Origin: Dasyornis broadbenti
Lineage: Eukaryota; Chordata; Aves; Passeriformes; Dasyornithidae
Assembly (NCBI GenBank): GCA_013397935.1
Contig: VZRN01002231.1
Span: forward strand, 1,480,457 to 1,544,456
Length of the DNA: 64,000 bases
Reading direction: 5' to 3'
Part shown: piece by piece, positions 11,493 to 22,000 of the stretch
Layout: each line of letters begins with the position of its first letter
Numbering within the stretch: the stretch's first letter is position 1
The notes under the pieces: model-generated
The model's database searches: none
Seen by the model: only the letters and a program-made list of their open reading frames with translations
What the model was told of the DNA's origin: nothing
Position numbers and translations under genes: made by a program

Positions 11493-12207
11493 CTGTAAAG
11501 GCTCGGGAGGGTCACACAAGGTCCCCTGGGGACAGGGGATGCCACCCTGCCCTACTGTGGGCTGAACCTGGCACCTTTGAGCCTCCTGGAGGAGATGACA
11601 GGCTGTGCCTCGCTCTCTGCTCCCCGGCACAGGTCACTGCCCCATGCCTGCACCCCATTCCCCCGGCATGGCTCGGCGTCCCCAGCGCACACTGGCAGCA
11701 GGTTATCCTGGCCCCACCAGTCTCAGACTCGGCAAGAGACACCTGAGAGACAGGCTGCTCTGTGGGGACAAGGGGACAGTGCTGTCACGGACACGGGTCG
11801 GGGCACCCCAGCCCTGCCGTAGAGCAGCAGCGGCGATGTCACAGGGAGAGCTGGGGCCAGTGGGGCTGCAGGGACTACGTGCACCGCGACGTTTTCACTC
11901 CCTGAGCTCGTAGCGCTGCCCAGGCTGGGGAGGCAAATCGGCCACATCAGCGCAGTTCCCCTTTATCTGGGCTAATCCCTGGGCACTGGGGCCGATTTGC
12001 GGACTCAGCTCGTCTTCCCCTCAAAGAAGCAGCGACAAAAGTCAACGCAGGGCTGGAAAATGCATCATCACAGCCTGCCCCCTCCAGCGAGAGCAGATCT
12101 CATCTCCCCCGGGAGCTGCCAGGGAGAGAGACCGGCTCCTGTTCGCCCGTGAGCCAACTCTGAGCATCCCGAGGCCCCAGCTGCCTTGAGAGGGTCCTCT
12201 TCCTCAC
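11493..12207 (-). other. REG4: REG4 intron 1 (inferred)
   Basis: Intron inferred between the non-coding first exon (donor GTGAGG after CAACAG, exon edge 12208) and the exon carrying the start codon (acceptor TTTACAG, exon edge 11492). No gene or repeat was recognised inside. Confidence 0.5.
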
Positions 12208-12254
12208 CTGTTGTCCGGAGACGGTGAGGAATAGCGGCTTGGCGTGGGTCATGG
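12208..12254 (-). other. REG4: Probable non-coding first exon of REG4
   Basis: The segment runs from the predicted start site about 30 bases after the TATA box to a good donor (CAACAG then GTGAGG). It would join the acceptor 11 bases before the REG4 ATG. An upstream ATG at 12252 sits at or next to the predicted cap site. If transcribed, it opens a short frame that overlaps the real start in another phase. Mammalian REG genes also have a non-coding first exon. Confidence 0.5.
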
Positions 12255-12257
12255 GGA

Positions 12258-12370
12258 GAGGAGAGGAGAAGAGCTGCCCTTTATAGCCTGATGCTTACCA
12301 GCATCTGTGTTTGCCCAACTCAGGTGATTCTCACCATAAAGATCTTACTGCTGACCCCGCTCTGTTCCCC
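12258..12370 (-). repeat. REG4 promoter block, copy A
   Basis: About 110 bases around the TATA box, similar to 13332-13442 in the same orientation. The best run covers GCTGCC, the TATA core, CAGGC and the GATGCT/AGCATC half-sites. Similarity fades toward 12370. Confidence 0.6.
12279..12285 (-). promoter_or_regulatory. REG4: REG4 TATA box
   Basis: Minus-strand TATAAAG lies 77 bases before the first-exon donor. Directly upstream is an inverted repeat, GATGCT-N4-AGCATC (12290-12305). The whole block is repeated in diverged form at 13.3-13.4 kb. Confidence 0.6.
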
Positions 12371-13331
12371 CTACTTTGCTGGAAAATTGCCCAGATCTTC
12401 ACTCTGTTTGCATTTAACATATCTCCAGAAACAGACAGGAAGAACCTGTCCTAGTTGGTCAATAAACCCCCTGCAATTATCATTAATTGCTCCCGCGATA
12501 CAGATACAATCTTTCAGCCCAGAGCAGCCTGGCACATGGCAGGGATGCCCGCTGGGCCAGCCCTGGATCGCCCGGGGGCTGGCGGGGATGAGCCCCGGGG
12601 GTGATCCCCTGATCCCGGCCAGAGCATCCCTGCGGCCAGCAGTCGGGCCGTGGGTCCAACCCCCCTGGCACTGCCCGTGTCCCTAACCAAGAGATGGCAC
12701 CCAGCCGGGCCCCGCGCCCTGCCCGGCTGTGCCATGCGTCACCCACACACCGCCCTTGTTTGAACTGCCGGGGGATGTTTGCGAGCAGGATGCGGGACGC
12801 CGGGATGTGGGAACAGCCTGCAGCCGGGGGCTGGCGGTGCCATCAGATAGCGGGGAGGGTGCCCAGCCCTCAGGCGGTGACGCAGGGCTTCGTCACTCTG
12901 TGTCGCTCCGGAAGGAAGGGGCAGACCCCATAGCTGCAGCCCCCCACTGCCCCTGCCCCAGGTGGGTCCCTGCAGCCCCGGCCCGGGGAGGCTGGTGCCG
13001 GCGTGGAGCCACAGCGATGAGTCCCTGGGCCCCAGTACCTGGAGCCCGTCGCAAGGTCTGGCACAGCCTTCTCTGCCATGGTCCTTGCTCCTCACCCCGG
13101 GGTATCCTCTGCACCTGCGGGAGGCACCTGGAGTTCTCCACCCTCCTGCTGCCACCACGCTGCTCTGGAGCGTCACTTTGTTGGGTCCTGATGGACCAAA
13201 GCGGCTTTGAAAGGTCATCCTGCCGCCTGTCCCGTGCCTCCTGCAAAGCTGCCAGCTCCTGCCCAGCGCCCTGTTGCTGCCAGCTCTGGCCAATGCCTGG
13301 CTCTCCTTCCCCAAAACCCTTGGTGGAGGCC

Positions 13332-13442
13332 AGGGGGAGGAGAGGAGCTGCCATTTATAGCCTGGTGCTCACGAGCATCAGTGTGACCCAGGACGCAGCT
13401 ACCTTCAGAAGATCCAGACCCAGGGCTGAGCCCTGCTTCCCC
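13332..13442 (-). repeat. Diverged duplicate of the REG4 promoter block, copy B
   Basis: Contains minus-strand TATAAAT (13353-13359), flanked by the same CAGGC and GGCAGCTC words as copy A, and a degraded form of its inverted repeat. A CAACAG word (13271-13276) lies at a distance like that of the copy A donor, but it is followed by GG instead of GT. No C-type-lectin exon was found between the two copies. It may be a relic of a tandem gene duplication or an alternative promoter. Confidence 0.55.
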
Positions 13443-14479
13443 GGACATGCAGAGCTTGCTGTCAGGCTCAAGCCACGTACAGGCCAGGAATCTCCCATGG
13501 GATCTCCTTTGCGGCAGCATTTGCTGAAACATGTAGCCGGTGAGCGCTGCTACACCTACAGGGAGCAGCTCCATGCCGGCGTGCAGAGGCAGATCTGGCT
13601 TCTGCCCCGGGGAGTAAGGAGGATCAGGCCCATCTCCTTCACCCACACAGCCGGGATATAGCTGCTGCTGATTGCTAGGCACCCGCCGGGATCCAAGGGG
13701 TAAAACCTTCTCGTGTCCAAACACAGCTGCTGCCTGCTATCAGTTCTGAAAGAAAACCTGCCAACCATCAGCTGCTCCGATCAATGGGGGCACCCTGCAA
13801 ACACAGCAACTCCCCAGAAAACAGGACTCCACCCTTCATTTAGGAAAAACCGTGAAAAAGCTCACCAAAGGAGCCTGAGGCTCCTCCACTACTCAGTTAG
13901 ATAAGGGATGCCGCAGCTCCGTGCCTGCATGGTTCAGTTGGGCACATTTGGATCCAACAAGTTTCCACAAGCCCCTGGCCATCCCGAGCTGGGGAAGAGG
14001 CATGAGCCGTCCCGAGGAGACACAGCTTCAAGTCTCAGCCTGAGCACCAGTAAACTCATTGCAGCTGTGCCAGGGGTTCCGCAGAGCTCACTAAACTTTG
14101 GCACAGATGCTCAACCTGTGGGAGAACATGGATGAATGCCAGCCGGAGGTTTGGACTTGCCCAGCTGGCTCTACCAGGAGATAAAGGAGCTGCACTGTTT
14201 GAATATTAAACCCTTAAAATGCCCCCAGCAGCTTTACCCCAGCCCAGCATCATAATTCAGCTACTGGCTCCATCTGAGTCCCCAGCAAGAGCTGGAAAAC
14301 AGCCAGGTGAACACCAGTGGAGCCCGAGGCTTCAGTGGCACCTCTGTGCTCCAAATACAGCAGAGCAGCTACTGACAGTTTGTTCTCCGATTGCTCAAGT
14401 CAAACTTTTCAAAGTCTGAGACCTGCACAGAGGTCTGTTCCCTGTCTCAGAGGGTGGAGAATCACACATCTTCATGCTT
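13443..14479. other. Intergenic region, REG4 to NOTCH2, left part
   Basis: No gene recognised. Base composition falls from GC-rich to AT-rich through this segment. Mammalian ADAM30 and NBPF genes, which lie in this interval in human, were not seen. Confidence 0.5.
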
Positions 14480-14830
14480 AGTCTGGAGAAAGGGAGGCTC
14501 GGGGGACCTCATCACTCTCTACAACTATCTGAAAGGAGGCTGTGGACAGGTGAGGGTTGATCTATTCTCCCAGGTAAGAAGCACCAGGGTAAGAGGAAAT
14601 GGCTTCAAGTTGCACCAGGAGAGGTGATTTAGATTGGATATGAAGTAAAATTTTGTCAGTGAAAGAGCAGTCAGTCAAGCTGCGCAGAAAGTGGTGGAGT
14701 CACTATCCCTAGAATGTTAAAAAACGTGTATGTGGCATTTGGGGACGTGGTTTAGCAGCGAACATAGCAGTGCTGGTTTAAAGGTTGGACTTGCTCTTAG
14801 GGGGCTGTTCCAACCTTAAGGATTCTATGC
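14480..14830 (+). mobile_element. CR1 LINE, truncated 3' end fragment
   Basis: About 350 bases match the well-known 3' end of chicken-repeat-1 (CR1) non-LTR retroposons. In order: CTGGAGAAAGGGAGGCTC; the CTCTACAACTATCTGAAAGG block; TTTAGATTGGATATGA; GTGGTGGAGTCACTATCCCT; TGGTTTAGCAG; GGTTGGACTTG; and the terminal TTCCAACCTTAAGGATTCTATG. The copy is old, with scattered substitutions and small gaps, and has no reverse transcriptase. It lies about 0.5 kb beyond the NOTCH2 3' end and is the strongest sign that the host is a bird or other reptile. Confidence 0.92.
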
Positions 14831-15299
14831 ATCAACTGCTGAGGCAAAGCCAGGGAGGCAGCCTCAGCTCCAGAGACAATGGTCCTCTTCCCTGCTAGGA
14901 CAAGAAATAGCCAAGGGAAGCAAGCAGGACCTGAGTGAGCCAGTGAATCCACAGCTCCAGTGCTCACCTCCCCAACCCACACTTGCTAAAAGCCACAAAA
15001 TTGCCTCAACCCTTCTCTGGCTCCCACAGACAAGTGAGAGCTCTTATCCAAAGTGCCTAAGTAAAGGCCGATCCCAGTCCCTCCCCATCCTTCCCAGCTG
15101 CTTGGCTGCTGGTTACTGCCCCTTCTCAGCTAACCAAGAGGCCCAAAATCCATGTGCTACACCCACATCAGGCTGCTTCCAGCTCCCTTGGGTGGAGCTA
15201 AGTGGTGGGGTTCATGTGCTGCTGAGACAGAGCAACCCCGATTCTTTTATAATCCAGTGGGCCAAGGTAGCCAGGAAAACGAATGAAAACAGCGGCACA
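14831..15299. other. Intergenic spacer between CR1 fragment and NOTCH2 3' end
   Basis: Nothing recognisable was seen. Confidence 0.5.
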
Positions 15300-17727
15300 T
15301 GGACACTGGGCACGTACTTTTTATTCTGGGGATAAAAATTGCTTATACATTTGGCAGCAACTATTTTCATAAAAGACTTTTATAAAAAATGTAAAAATAA
15401 GCAAATATTTTCCATTATTAATATAGGAAAATGCTGCTGTGTGAATGGTTACTCTACAACTTACGAGATAAAATACCACCTTAAGGAGATATTATCTTTA
15501 CAAGTAGTTAAAAAAAAAAAAAGAGAAAGGCAGAGGGCCATCATATTAACAGGCCAGGCACGGAACGGGCTTCATTCCACAGAAAGCACTCATCTTGTAA
15601 AAGGTAGCCACATATATTAAAAGGCACTTGGTTATCTGGGGCTAACGAGCAAAAGCCCTTTGTTTCTTTAGCATCGATGTAGCAACACTTCATTATTTGC
15701 AGTGAAACGTGTACCTGGACAGACCCCCAGGAGGCTGCAGGACCCTGCCTGGAGGTCTGAGTCGGCTGCAGCTAAACTTCAGAGGCCACGCTGCAGCGAG
15801 CATGCCGGGAACGCTGTGTGAGCCGTGAAAAGCAGTAACTTCACACACAATTAAAAACTTCAGCCCAAAACGATGGCCCCGGGAACCATCTCCTCCTGAG
15901 GCCCTGCCTTCATGTACCATTGAGTGGAATTGGAGGAAAAAAAAAAAAAAAGGCAAAAAAAAAAAGCGCAACTTTGACTCTTGATTAGAATGGAAAGAAA
16001 TACCAGAGACAATACTGTACATGGTAGGGTGTTGGATGGCCCACTCAGAGGGGAGCGGCCTTCAGTCCTTTGGCAGCAGCCAACAGCCCCGAGCTCTTTG
16101 GAAGACGTGTCTGCAGCATTCCCTTGAAGAGGTAGGAGCAAACCATCCCCACAAATGTTCACTTCGGCTGCTGGCTGGTCTGGAGCCCTTCAGAGAAGCA
16201 CTACTCTTACGGACAAAGCAGAAAGAGCAGCTGTTTGTCTAAGGTCAGTGACAGCTGGCTTCCACAACTCCAAAACCATCTGGGAGGCCAGAGTACCAAC
16301 AGCTCTGCTGTCCCACAGAGCACATGGGGCACCTCGGCTGGGAAATCTCGACACAGGCTGAAGCTGAGAGCAGAGGACAGCCCCAAACCTGTCAATCAAA
16401 CTGCAGGAGACAATGGTTGCTGAGCTATTTGATCTGCTGCCACAGCCTGGCTCCTGGCTTCTGGCACACCGCTCCTGCTGCTGGGAGCCTGCTTGGCAGT
16501 CAGTGCTGCAGCCTCCATGGGCTGGGAGGGGAAGACAAGGCAGCTCCGACCCAGGTCTGGAGCAAAAGGGACACTTTTCAAAGGGCTGGATGTCGTTCCT
16601 GACGCAGAGCGACACACACCGCAAACATGTAACCACGTTTGACACTTCTTGATAATACCATAAAAAGGCAGCATATGGTATCTGGAAGACAGGACACACA
16701 GCCACCCTTGGATGGAGGGGAGGGAACTACTGTGCAAGAATGCTGGGAGCTTGTGTTACCAGTTTTTGAAACACTCCTGCTCATCCCAAGAGCTGCCCAA
16801 AAAGCCTGTACCAGTTGCAGTGCATCTCTTCTGGCATGGGAGTCCACGAAGGCAGACATGGACAGTCCTGGCAGGATGGGGGCACGGGGAAGGTAGTGTG
16901 TCAAAATGGTCGGGGTGTCTCGGGAAGAGACACACAACACTGGAGAGATGCGCCCACAGGCCGCCGCGGCAGGAAGACCAGGTCAGACCAGCGTTTTCGG
17001 GAGGGAAAATAACAAAACAAATAACCTAAAAAGACTATATGTATATATAATCTCATAATACCTGGGGAGCAGGCAGTGAGAATGCTAAGGGGTGTTAGTG
17101 GGTCTGTATAAGACAAAGATTCTTGAAGAGAAGAGGGTGAAGCTGCGTGACAGGAGGTGTCACTTGACCTGCAGGTGTTTTGGGAGGTCCAACTCACTTG
17201 CTGAGCAAGAGTGGACGAGAGAAGGAGGGGATCTGGGAATGTGGGTGCAGCTCTAAGCTGTGTGAAGACAAGGCAACTTGAACTCGAGGAGAACTAGTAG
17301 AAGGTGCTTCAGAGAGAGGTTACATGGGTAACAGAAGGAGTAACAAAATAAGGATACAAAGCTGGTTTTGGCTAAATTTCTGGAGAAACGACCACAAGAT
17401 GTATTAAAAGATGAAGAGCTGTCTCCCCAAAGCAACGGTGGAACATATTTAAAAGCAGACTGGAGAATCCAGTGCAGACAGCAGTCACATCCAAGGTGCG
17501 TGGGAGTTGGTTAGAGGTGACCCAGCTGGTCTTCTCCATCACCAGCTTCTACAGTTCTCTGTTTAGCATAAAAGCATACAAGTCTACAGTAACCACAGTT
17601 TCTCCAACGAAAGAACATCCTGGGCTCATTAAGACTCTTGGATACTAAAATGGTTCTTCATTTTCATCCTGGAAGACCTTCATGAGTTCTGGAGTCCGCT
17701 TTAGTCAGGCTGCACCTTGGGCAGCCT
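15300..17727 (-). terminator. NOTCH2: NOTCH2 3' UTR and poly(A) signal
   Basis: About 2.4 kb after the NOTCH2 stop codon with no other gene. A minus-strand AATAAA (plus-strand TTTATT at 15320-15325) marks the probable end. It follows a run of AT-rich sequence at 15330-15510 typical of conserved 3' UTR ends. Two A-tracts near 15935-15965 are low-complexity. A 7-base match to the miR-34/449 seed (minus-strand CACTGCC) is at 17072-17078. Earlier alternative poly(A) sites cannot be excluded. Confidence 0.7.
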
Positions 17728-19068
17728 TCAGGCATACACCTGCATGTTGTTCCGCTGCTGCTCTGTCATGTGAGCAGCCGCTGGCCCGCGCTGGTTGTTA
17801 CTGGGACTGGTTGCCACATCAGACCAGTCAGAGGCAGAGTGTGGGGAAGAGCTTGACCACTGGTCTGGAGATTCAGGCGATGGAGTCAGGTACGGGTGCT
17901 CCCCTTGTAAGTGCCGGTTGTGGCTAGGAGTCCGTTCTGTGGCCGAGGAGTAGCAGCTGTGCTGGGAGGGAGGTGTGGGATACTTCCCCATCGAGCTCTG
18001 GAACTGGTGGTAGGCCGGGAGGACTGTCTGAGCCACCTGCCCGTCCTGCTGAGGGATGGCAGCCATGGAGAATGAGGCGCTGGGCAGCTGGGCTAGATCT
18101 GGGATCTGGTACATGGAGCTAAGAGGGCCAGCCATGTTCTGAGCGCAGTTTGACTGGGCCTGCTGTGGCAGTGCTTGCTGGTTTATGCTGCCCTTGGGAA
18201 CCAGCTGGAAAGTCATGATGGGGGGCAAAGACTCCCTGGACACCCCGAGGTGCTTCGCATCTGCTTGAACCAAGCCACTCTGCTGGGAAACACTGGGGTG
18301 GGAATGCATCACCTGGGGCACCATGCCAAACATCTCGTTGTACTGGGACTCATTGACCTCCATGCGGTTCATCCACTCGGTGGAGACGTTGCCTGGTCGG
18401 AGCCTGCCAAGCCCACTGTTGGGAGGGGTGGTTCTGTGCTGCGAGAGGAGCTGGCTGACAGATGGGAGCACCGTGCTGGATCCACGTCCCAAGGGCTGCA
18501 TCTCATGGAGGTTGGAGAAGGACATGGTGTGTGCGGCCTGGACCGATGGAGCGGTCAGCAGCGAGCTGGGCGATGAGTGCAGCACCCCTGGCGATGGCAT
18601 CACAGGAGACGAGGTTGGTTCAGATGCAAAAGCGTGGGGCGATTCCAGGGAATCCACCGGTGACAGGGTCACTGAGCTCTCCGAAAACTGCCCTTTGCCC
18701 TCGCTGAGGGACTTCTTCCTTCTCCTCTTTGCATCTTTGGTGAGGTTGGTGGGCATGCCTTTGGCATTCGGTTTTCGTGACTTCTTGCTTAACGAAGCGT
18801 GCTTCAGGTTGAGGAAGGATCTGTTGGGGCCACAGATGACTGGGGAGAGGGCAGAGTTCAGCATGGCCCCGGGGTGCCCAGTGGGGCTGTGGGCCACGTT
18901 GTACTCGTTGAGGAGCTGCACGATGTCGTGGTGCATCCGGTCCTGGGCCACGTCCCGGGGCAGCCGGTCCATATGGTCTGTGATGTCTCGGTTGGCAAAA
19001 TGGTCCAGCAAGATTTTTGCTGCTTCAAAACTGCCTTCCCGAGCAGCAAGGAAGAGGGGAGTCTCTTC
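17728..19068 (-). CDS. NOTCH2: NOTCH2 exon 34: last ankyrin repeats, transactivation region, PEST
   Basis: One 1341-base exon ending in TGA at 17728-17730. It starts EETPLFLAAREGS (ankyrin repeat), continues through LLDHFANRDITDHMDRLPRD, then a low-complexity Ser/Pro/Gln-rich region, and ends in the PEST degron. The degron holds the FBXW7-type core LTPSPES and the WSSSSPHSASDWSD block. The middle part (the human region of VLAPAEG and similar) is diverged and a little shorter, as expected for a disordered segment. Loss of this exon in mammals stabilises the protein; here it is intact. Confidence 0.95.
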   Translation of the reverse strand, partial: EETPLFLAAREGSFEAAKILLDHFANRDITDHMDRLPRDVAQDRMHHDIVQLLNEYNVAHSPTGHPGAMLNSALSPVICGPNRSFLNLKHASLSKKSRKPNAKGMPTNLTKDAKRRRKKSLSEGKGQFSESSVTLSPVDSLESPHAFASEPTSSPVMPSPGVLHSSPSSLLTAPSVQAAHTMSFSNLHEMQPLGRGSSTVLPSVSQLLSQHRTTPPNSGLGRLRPGNVSTEWMNRMEVNESQYNEMFGMVPQVMHSHPSVSQQSGLVQADAKHLGVSRESLPPIMTFQLVPKGSINQQALPQQAQSNCAQNMAGPLSSMYQIPDLAQLPSASFSMAAIPQQDGQVAQTVLPAYHQFQSSMGKYPTPPSQHSCYSSATERTPSHNRHLQGEHPYLTPSPESPDQWSSSSPHSASDWSDVATSPSNNQRGPAAAHMTEQQRNNMQVYA

Positions 19069-22000
19069 CTGGAAACACAGAGAGTAAATATTTTAGCAGC
19101 TTCAGTTTGGGAGTACTGACTTAGAGCTCACAATTCCTTTATGGTGTGGCAGCTTGGGAAACACTGCTTAATGCAGTGTCACACTAACAGTCAGCAAGAG
19201 CCACCCACCCTGAGAGGGTGCCCACTGAAAAAGGCCAATTACAGATAATTTCATACATAGCAGTGGAGCACAGGCTCCACTATCCCACCAGGAAGGGCAC
19301 TATTCTGCCAGGGATCCTTGGAGGAACCGTGAAAGCACCTGGTGCCTTTCTCCTATTGTCCTCTATGAGGGGAAGGTACAAAACGCTAAAACAGCTCAGT
19401 AAGGAACTGCAGCTTGTTGATAGCTCTAAAATCTATTGAGCAATACATAATAATCAAAAAAAGAAACTTTAGGCAGAGGAGAGAAATCAAGGACTACGAC
19501 ACAGCAAAAGCTAACAGAGAAACTACAGAACATCTGTACAGTGCAGACAGTCTGTCAAGAGCAGCTTGTCCCCCATATCCACCCTGCACTGAGATCCCTG
19601 GAAACGTGACAGGACACGACTGCTGCTCTGCTGCCAGATATCTTCCTCACCAGTTTAGAAAATCTGAACTTAGCTCACTACCAACAGCAAAGAGATATTC
19701 TGAGTTAGGAAGCACAGGCTTGCTGAGCAACCCCACACTGTACCTTGTTATCCTGCATGTCTCTGTTGGCTCCATTTTTCAGCAGTACTAGTGTTGCTTC
19801 CACATTGTTGACAGCAGCAGCCCAGTGAAGAGCAGATTTACCTGCAGGGAAACCCAACAACTTCAATAACAAACCAAGGAGGAATTTTGCTGTTTTGCTT
19901 CCCCTCCACGATTGTCTAACCAAGCCACTGTGCAGCAGCCTGTAGTTTATTACCACTGGAGGACTTGACAGGAGAGCCCAGTGTGTGATTTAGCTACAGA
20001 ATTCATGAGCAGCCCCCACTCTGGGAGAGAAGCAGCCCACCCCTCCCTGCTCACACCACGGCAAATATTTGCCCAGCCTGATACATCATGTTCACATTAC
20101 CGTGGTCATCCACAGCATTCACATCAGCCTGGCAATTAATGAGCTCAGCCACCATCCCTTCCACAGCCAGACGTGCAGCCAGAATTAATGGGGTCGTCCC
20201 ATCATTCATCCGAGCATCCAAGTCTGTCACTCTGTTACGGATCAGGATCTGGACAACAGGGGAAGACAGATTTTTTTCAATACCACTACAAACCAAAACT
20301 GGGGATTTGGCAGAATTTCAACAGAAATTTTATAATGACAAAGCAGCCTGAGCATTGAAATCCAGGGACCCAGAAAACAGGTGATAGGGACAAACAGACC
20401 AAATAAACACATGCCAGATGATTTGTGCATGCTGAGTTCTTCAACCAATGAATACCCGAGGAAACTGGATGTAAAATAGTTCTGCCTGGCCACCACACTG
20501 TGGAAGGCATGCGAGTAGGGCTGTGAGTGAACAGTGAACAGCTTGGGCAGACTCATACAAATACAGAGCACAGACTTCTCCAGTGGCCATACCTGAAAGA
20601 CCCCCTGGGCATCAGCAGCCACAGCTGCGTGCAGGGGGGTGCGTCCCATGTTGTCTCGAGCATTGGCATCCGCCCCAGCATCCAGGAGCCGCTTGGCAGC
20701 ATCAGCTCTGGAGTAACGGGCTGCCAGGTGCAGCGCCATCTCCCCAGTGCGATCTGTCTGCGCCTGTAGGTTGGCACCCTGGTAGATCAAATCTGTGATT
20801 ATGTTTGCTGAGGAGTCTTCTCCATCCTCGTCATCCTCGCTGATGTCAGAGCCGCCCGCACGCAGAGATGCCAACATCAGTGGAGTACATCCATCTGCAA
20901 TGGGGGAGATGAGGATACAGTAACCTGGCAGTGACAGCAAAGACAGGGAAACCTTCCCACAATCCTTCCCCCTTGAGCACCTACAGTTACAGACAGTCCC
21001 TCCAGTTGCTTTAACCCAGACCTCTTTTCTTAAAGCCCAACAGTTAGCGAGTTGTTTTCCTTCCAAGCAGGACTTCAGTACCTACTGCAACCCCAACAGA
21101 ATTTAAGATATTCCTCCAAAGACTAAGATCATTGTAAGACAAAAAATCCCTTTGCTGCTTAAGTGGAAAACTTGCACAGAAAGAAAAGGCTAGCTGAATT
21201 CCAAAAGAGAAGCAGGGGCTATAAAAATCAAAAGTCATCCGACAACCGTATAACTGTTCATGTAGATGTTCTAATCACATCCCTGAGGAAAATAAACAGT
21301 TGAAGGAAAAATTATTGAAAAACTAGCCACTGATTATTGGTGACATTCTGCAGACATTAACCTGAAGTGAAATGCATACAAAAGCTTTTATATCTGTTTC
21401 ACAGCAAGGTCATCATGAAGTTGTTACAGTCAAGGACTCAAAGCTGACAAATGCCCCAGGATGAATGCTCTCACACAGTCTGAGTACTTTGGGAGATACT
21501 GGTCTTACTCTCCTCAGGTCTCCAGTGATGGGCTCACACTGATGGGATATCCACAAAGGCTAAAATCACACTCATCCAAGCAGGATCCCTGCACTGTCAG
21601 TGGAAGCAAAAAGGCTCCTCCAAACTTCTAATTTTACTTAGCTCCCTTGGGTGAATCTCCCTCTCTGCTGATCAGAGAGGGCAGTGCAGGAATACCACCT
21701 CATGCTGCTGATTCTTCACTCTTGTTAATACCCTCCTTGATGCACGATAATTAAGATTGAACACAGCTCCGCATATTTTCAGCAACCCATAAAAATGCCA
21801 AGTGCTTCAGTTTCAGCAGCCTCTGAACATTATATGATATTTGCTAAAACCCAAAGACTGCAGCTGCAGACACTGACGCTTCCTTGCTGATTTTACTGCT
21901 TTACTCCACACCCATCAGAGGCACCTGGAGAGCAAGAGGGACTCAGCAGCAGAAGTGAACCACACTGTGCTAATCGCTCCACTGGAGCTCACTAGCAGAA

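Noticed and set aside
12729..13661. 310-codon open frame on the plus strand, and overlapping minus-strand frames, upstream of REG4
   Set aside because: GC-rich, low-similarity composition with no recognisable motif. The minus strand was checked for C-type-lectin exons belonging to a second REG gene and none was found.
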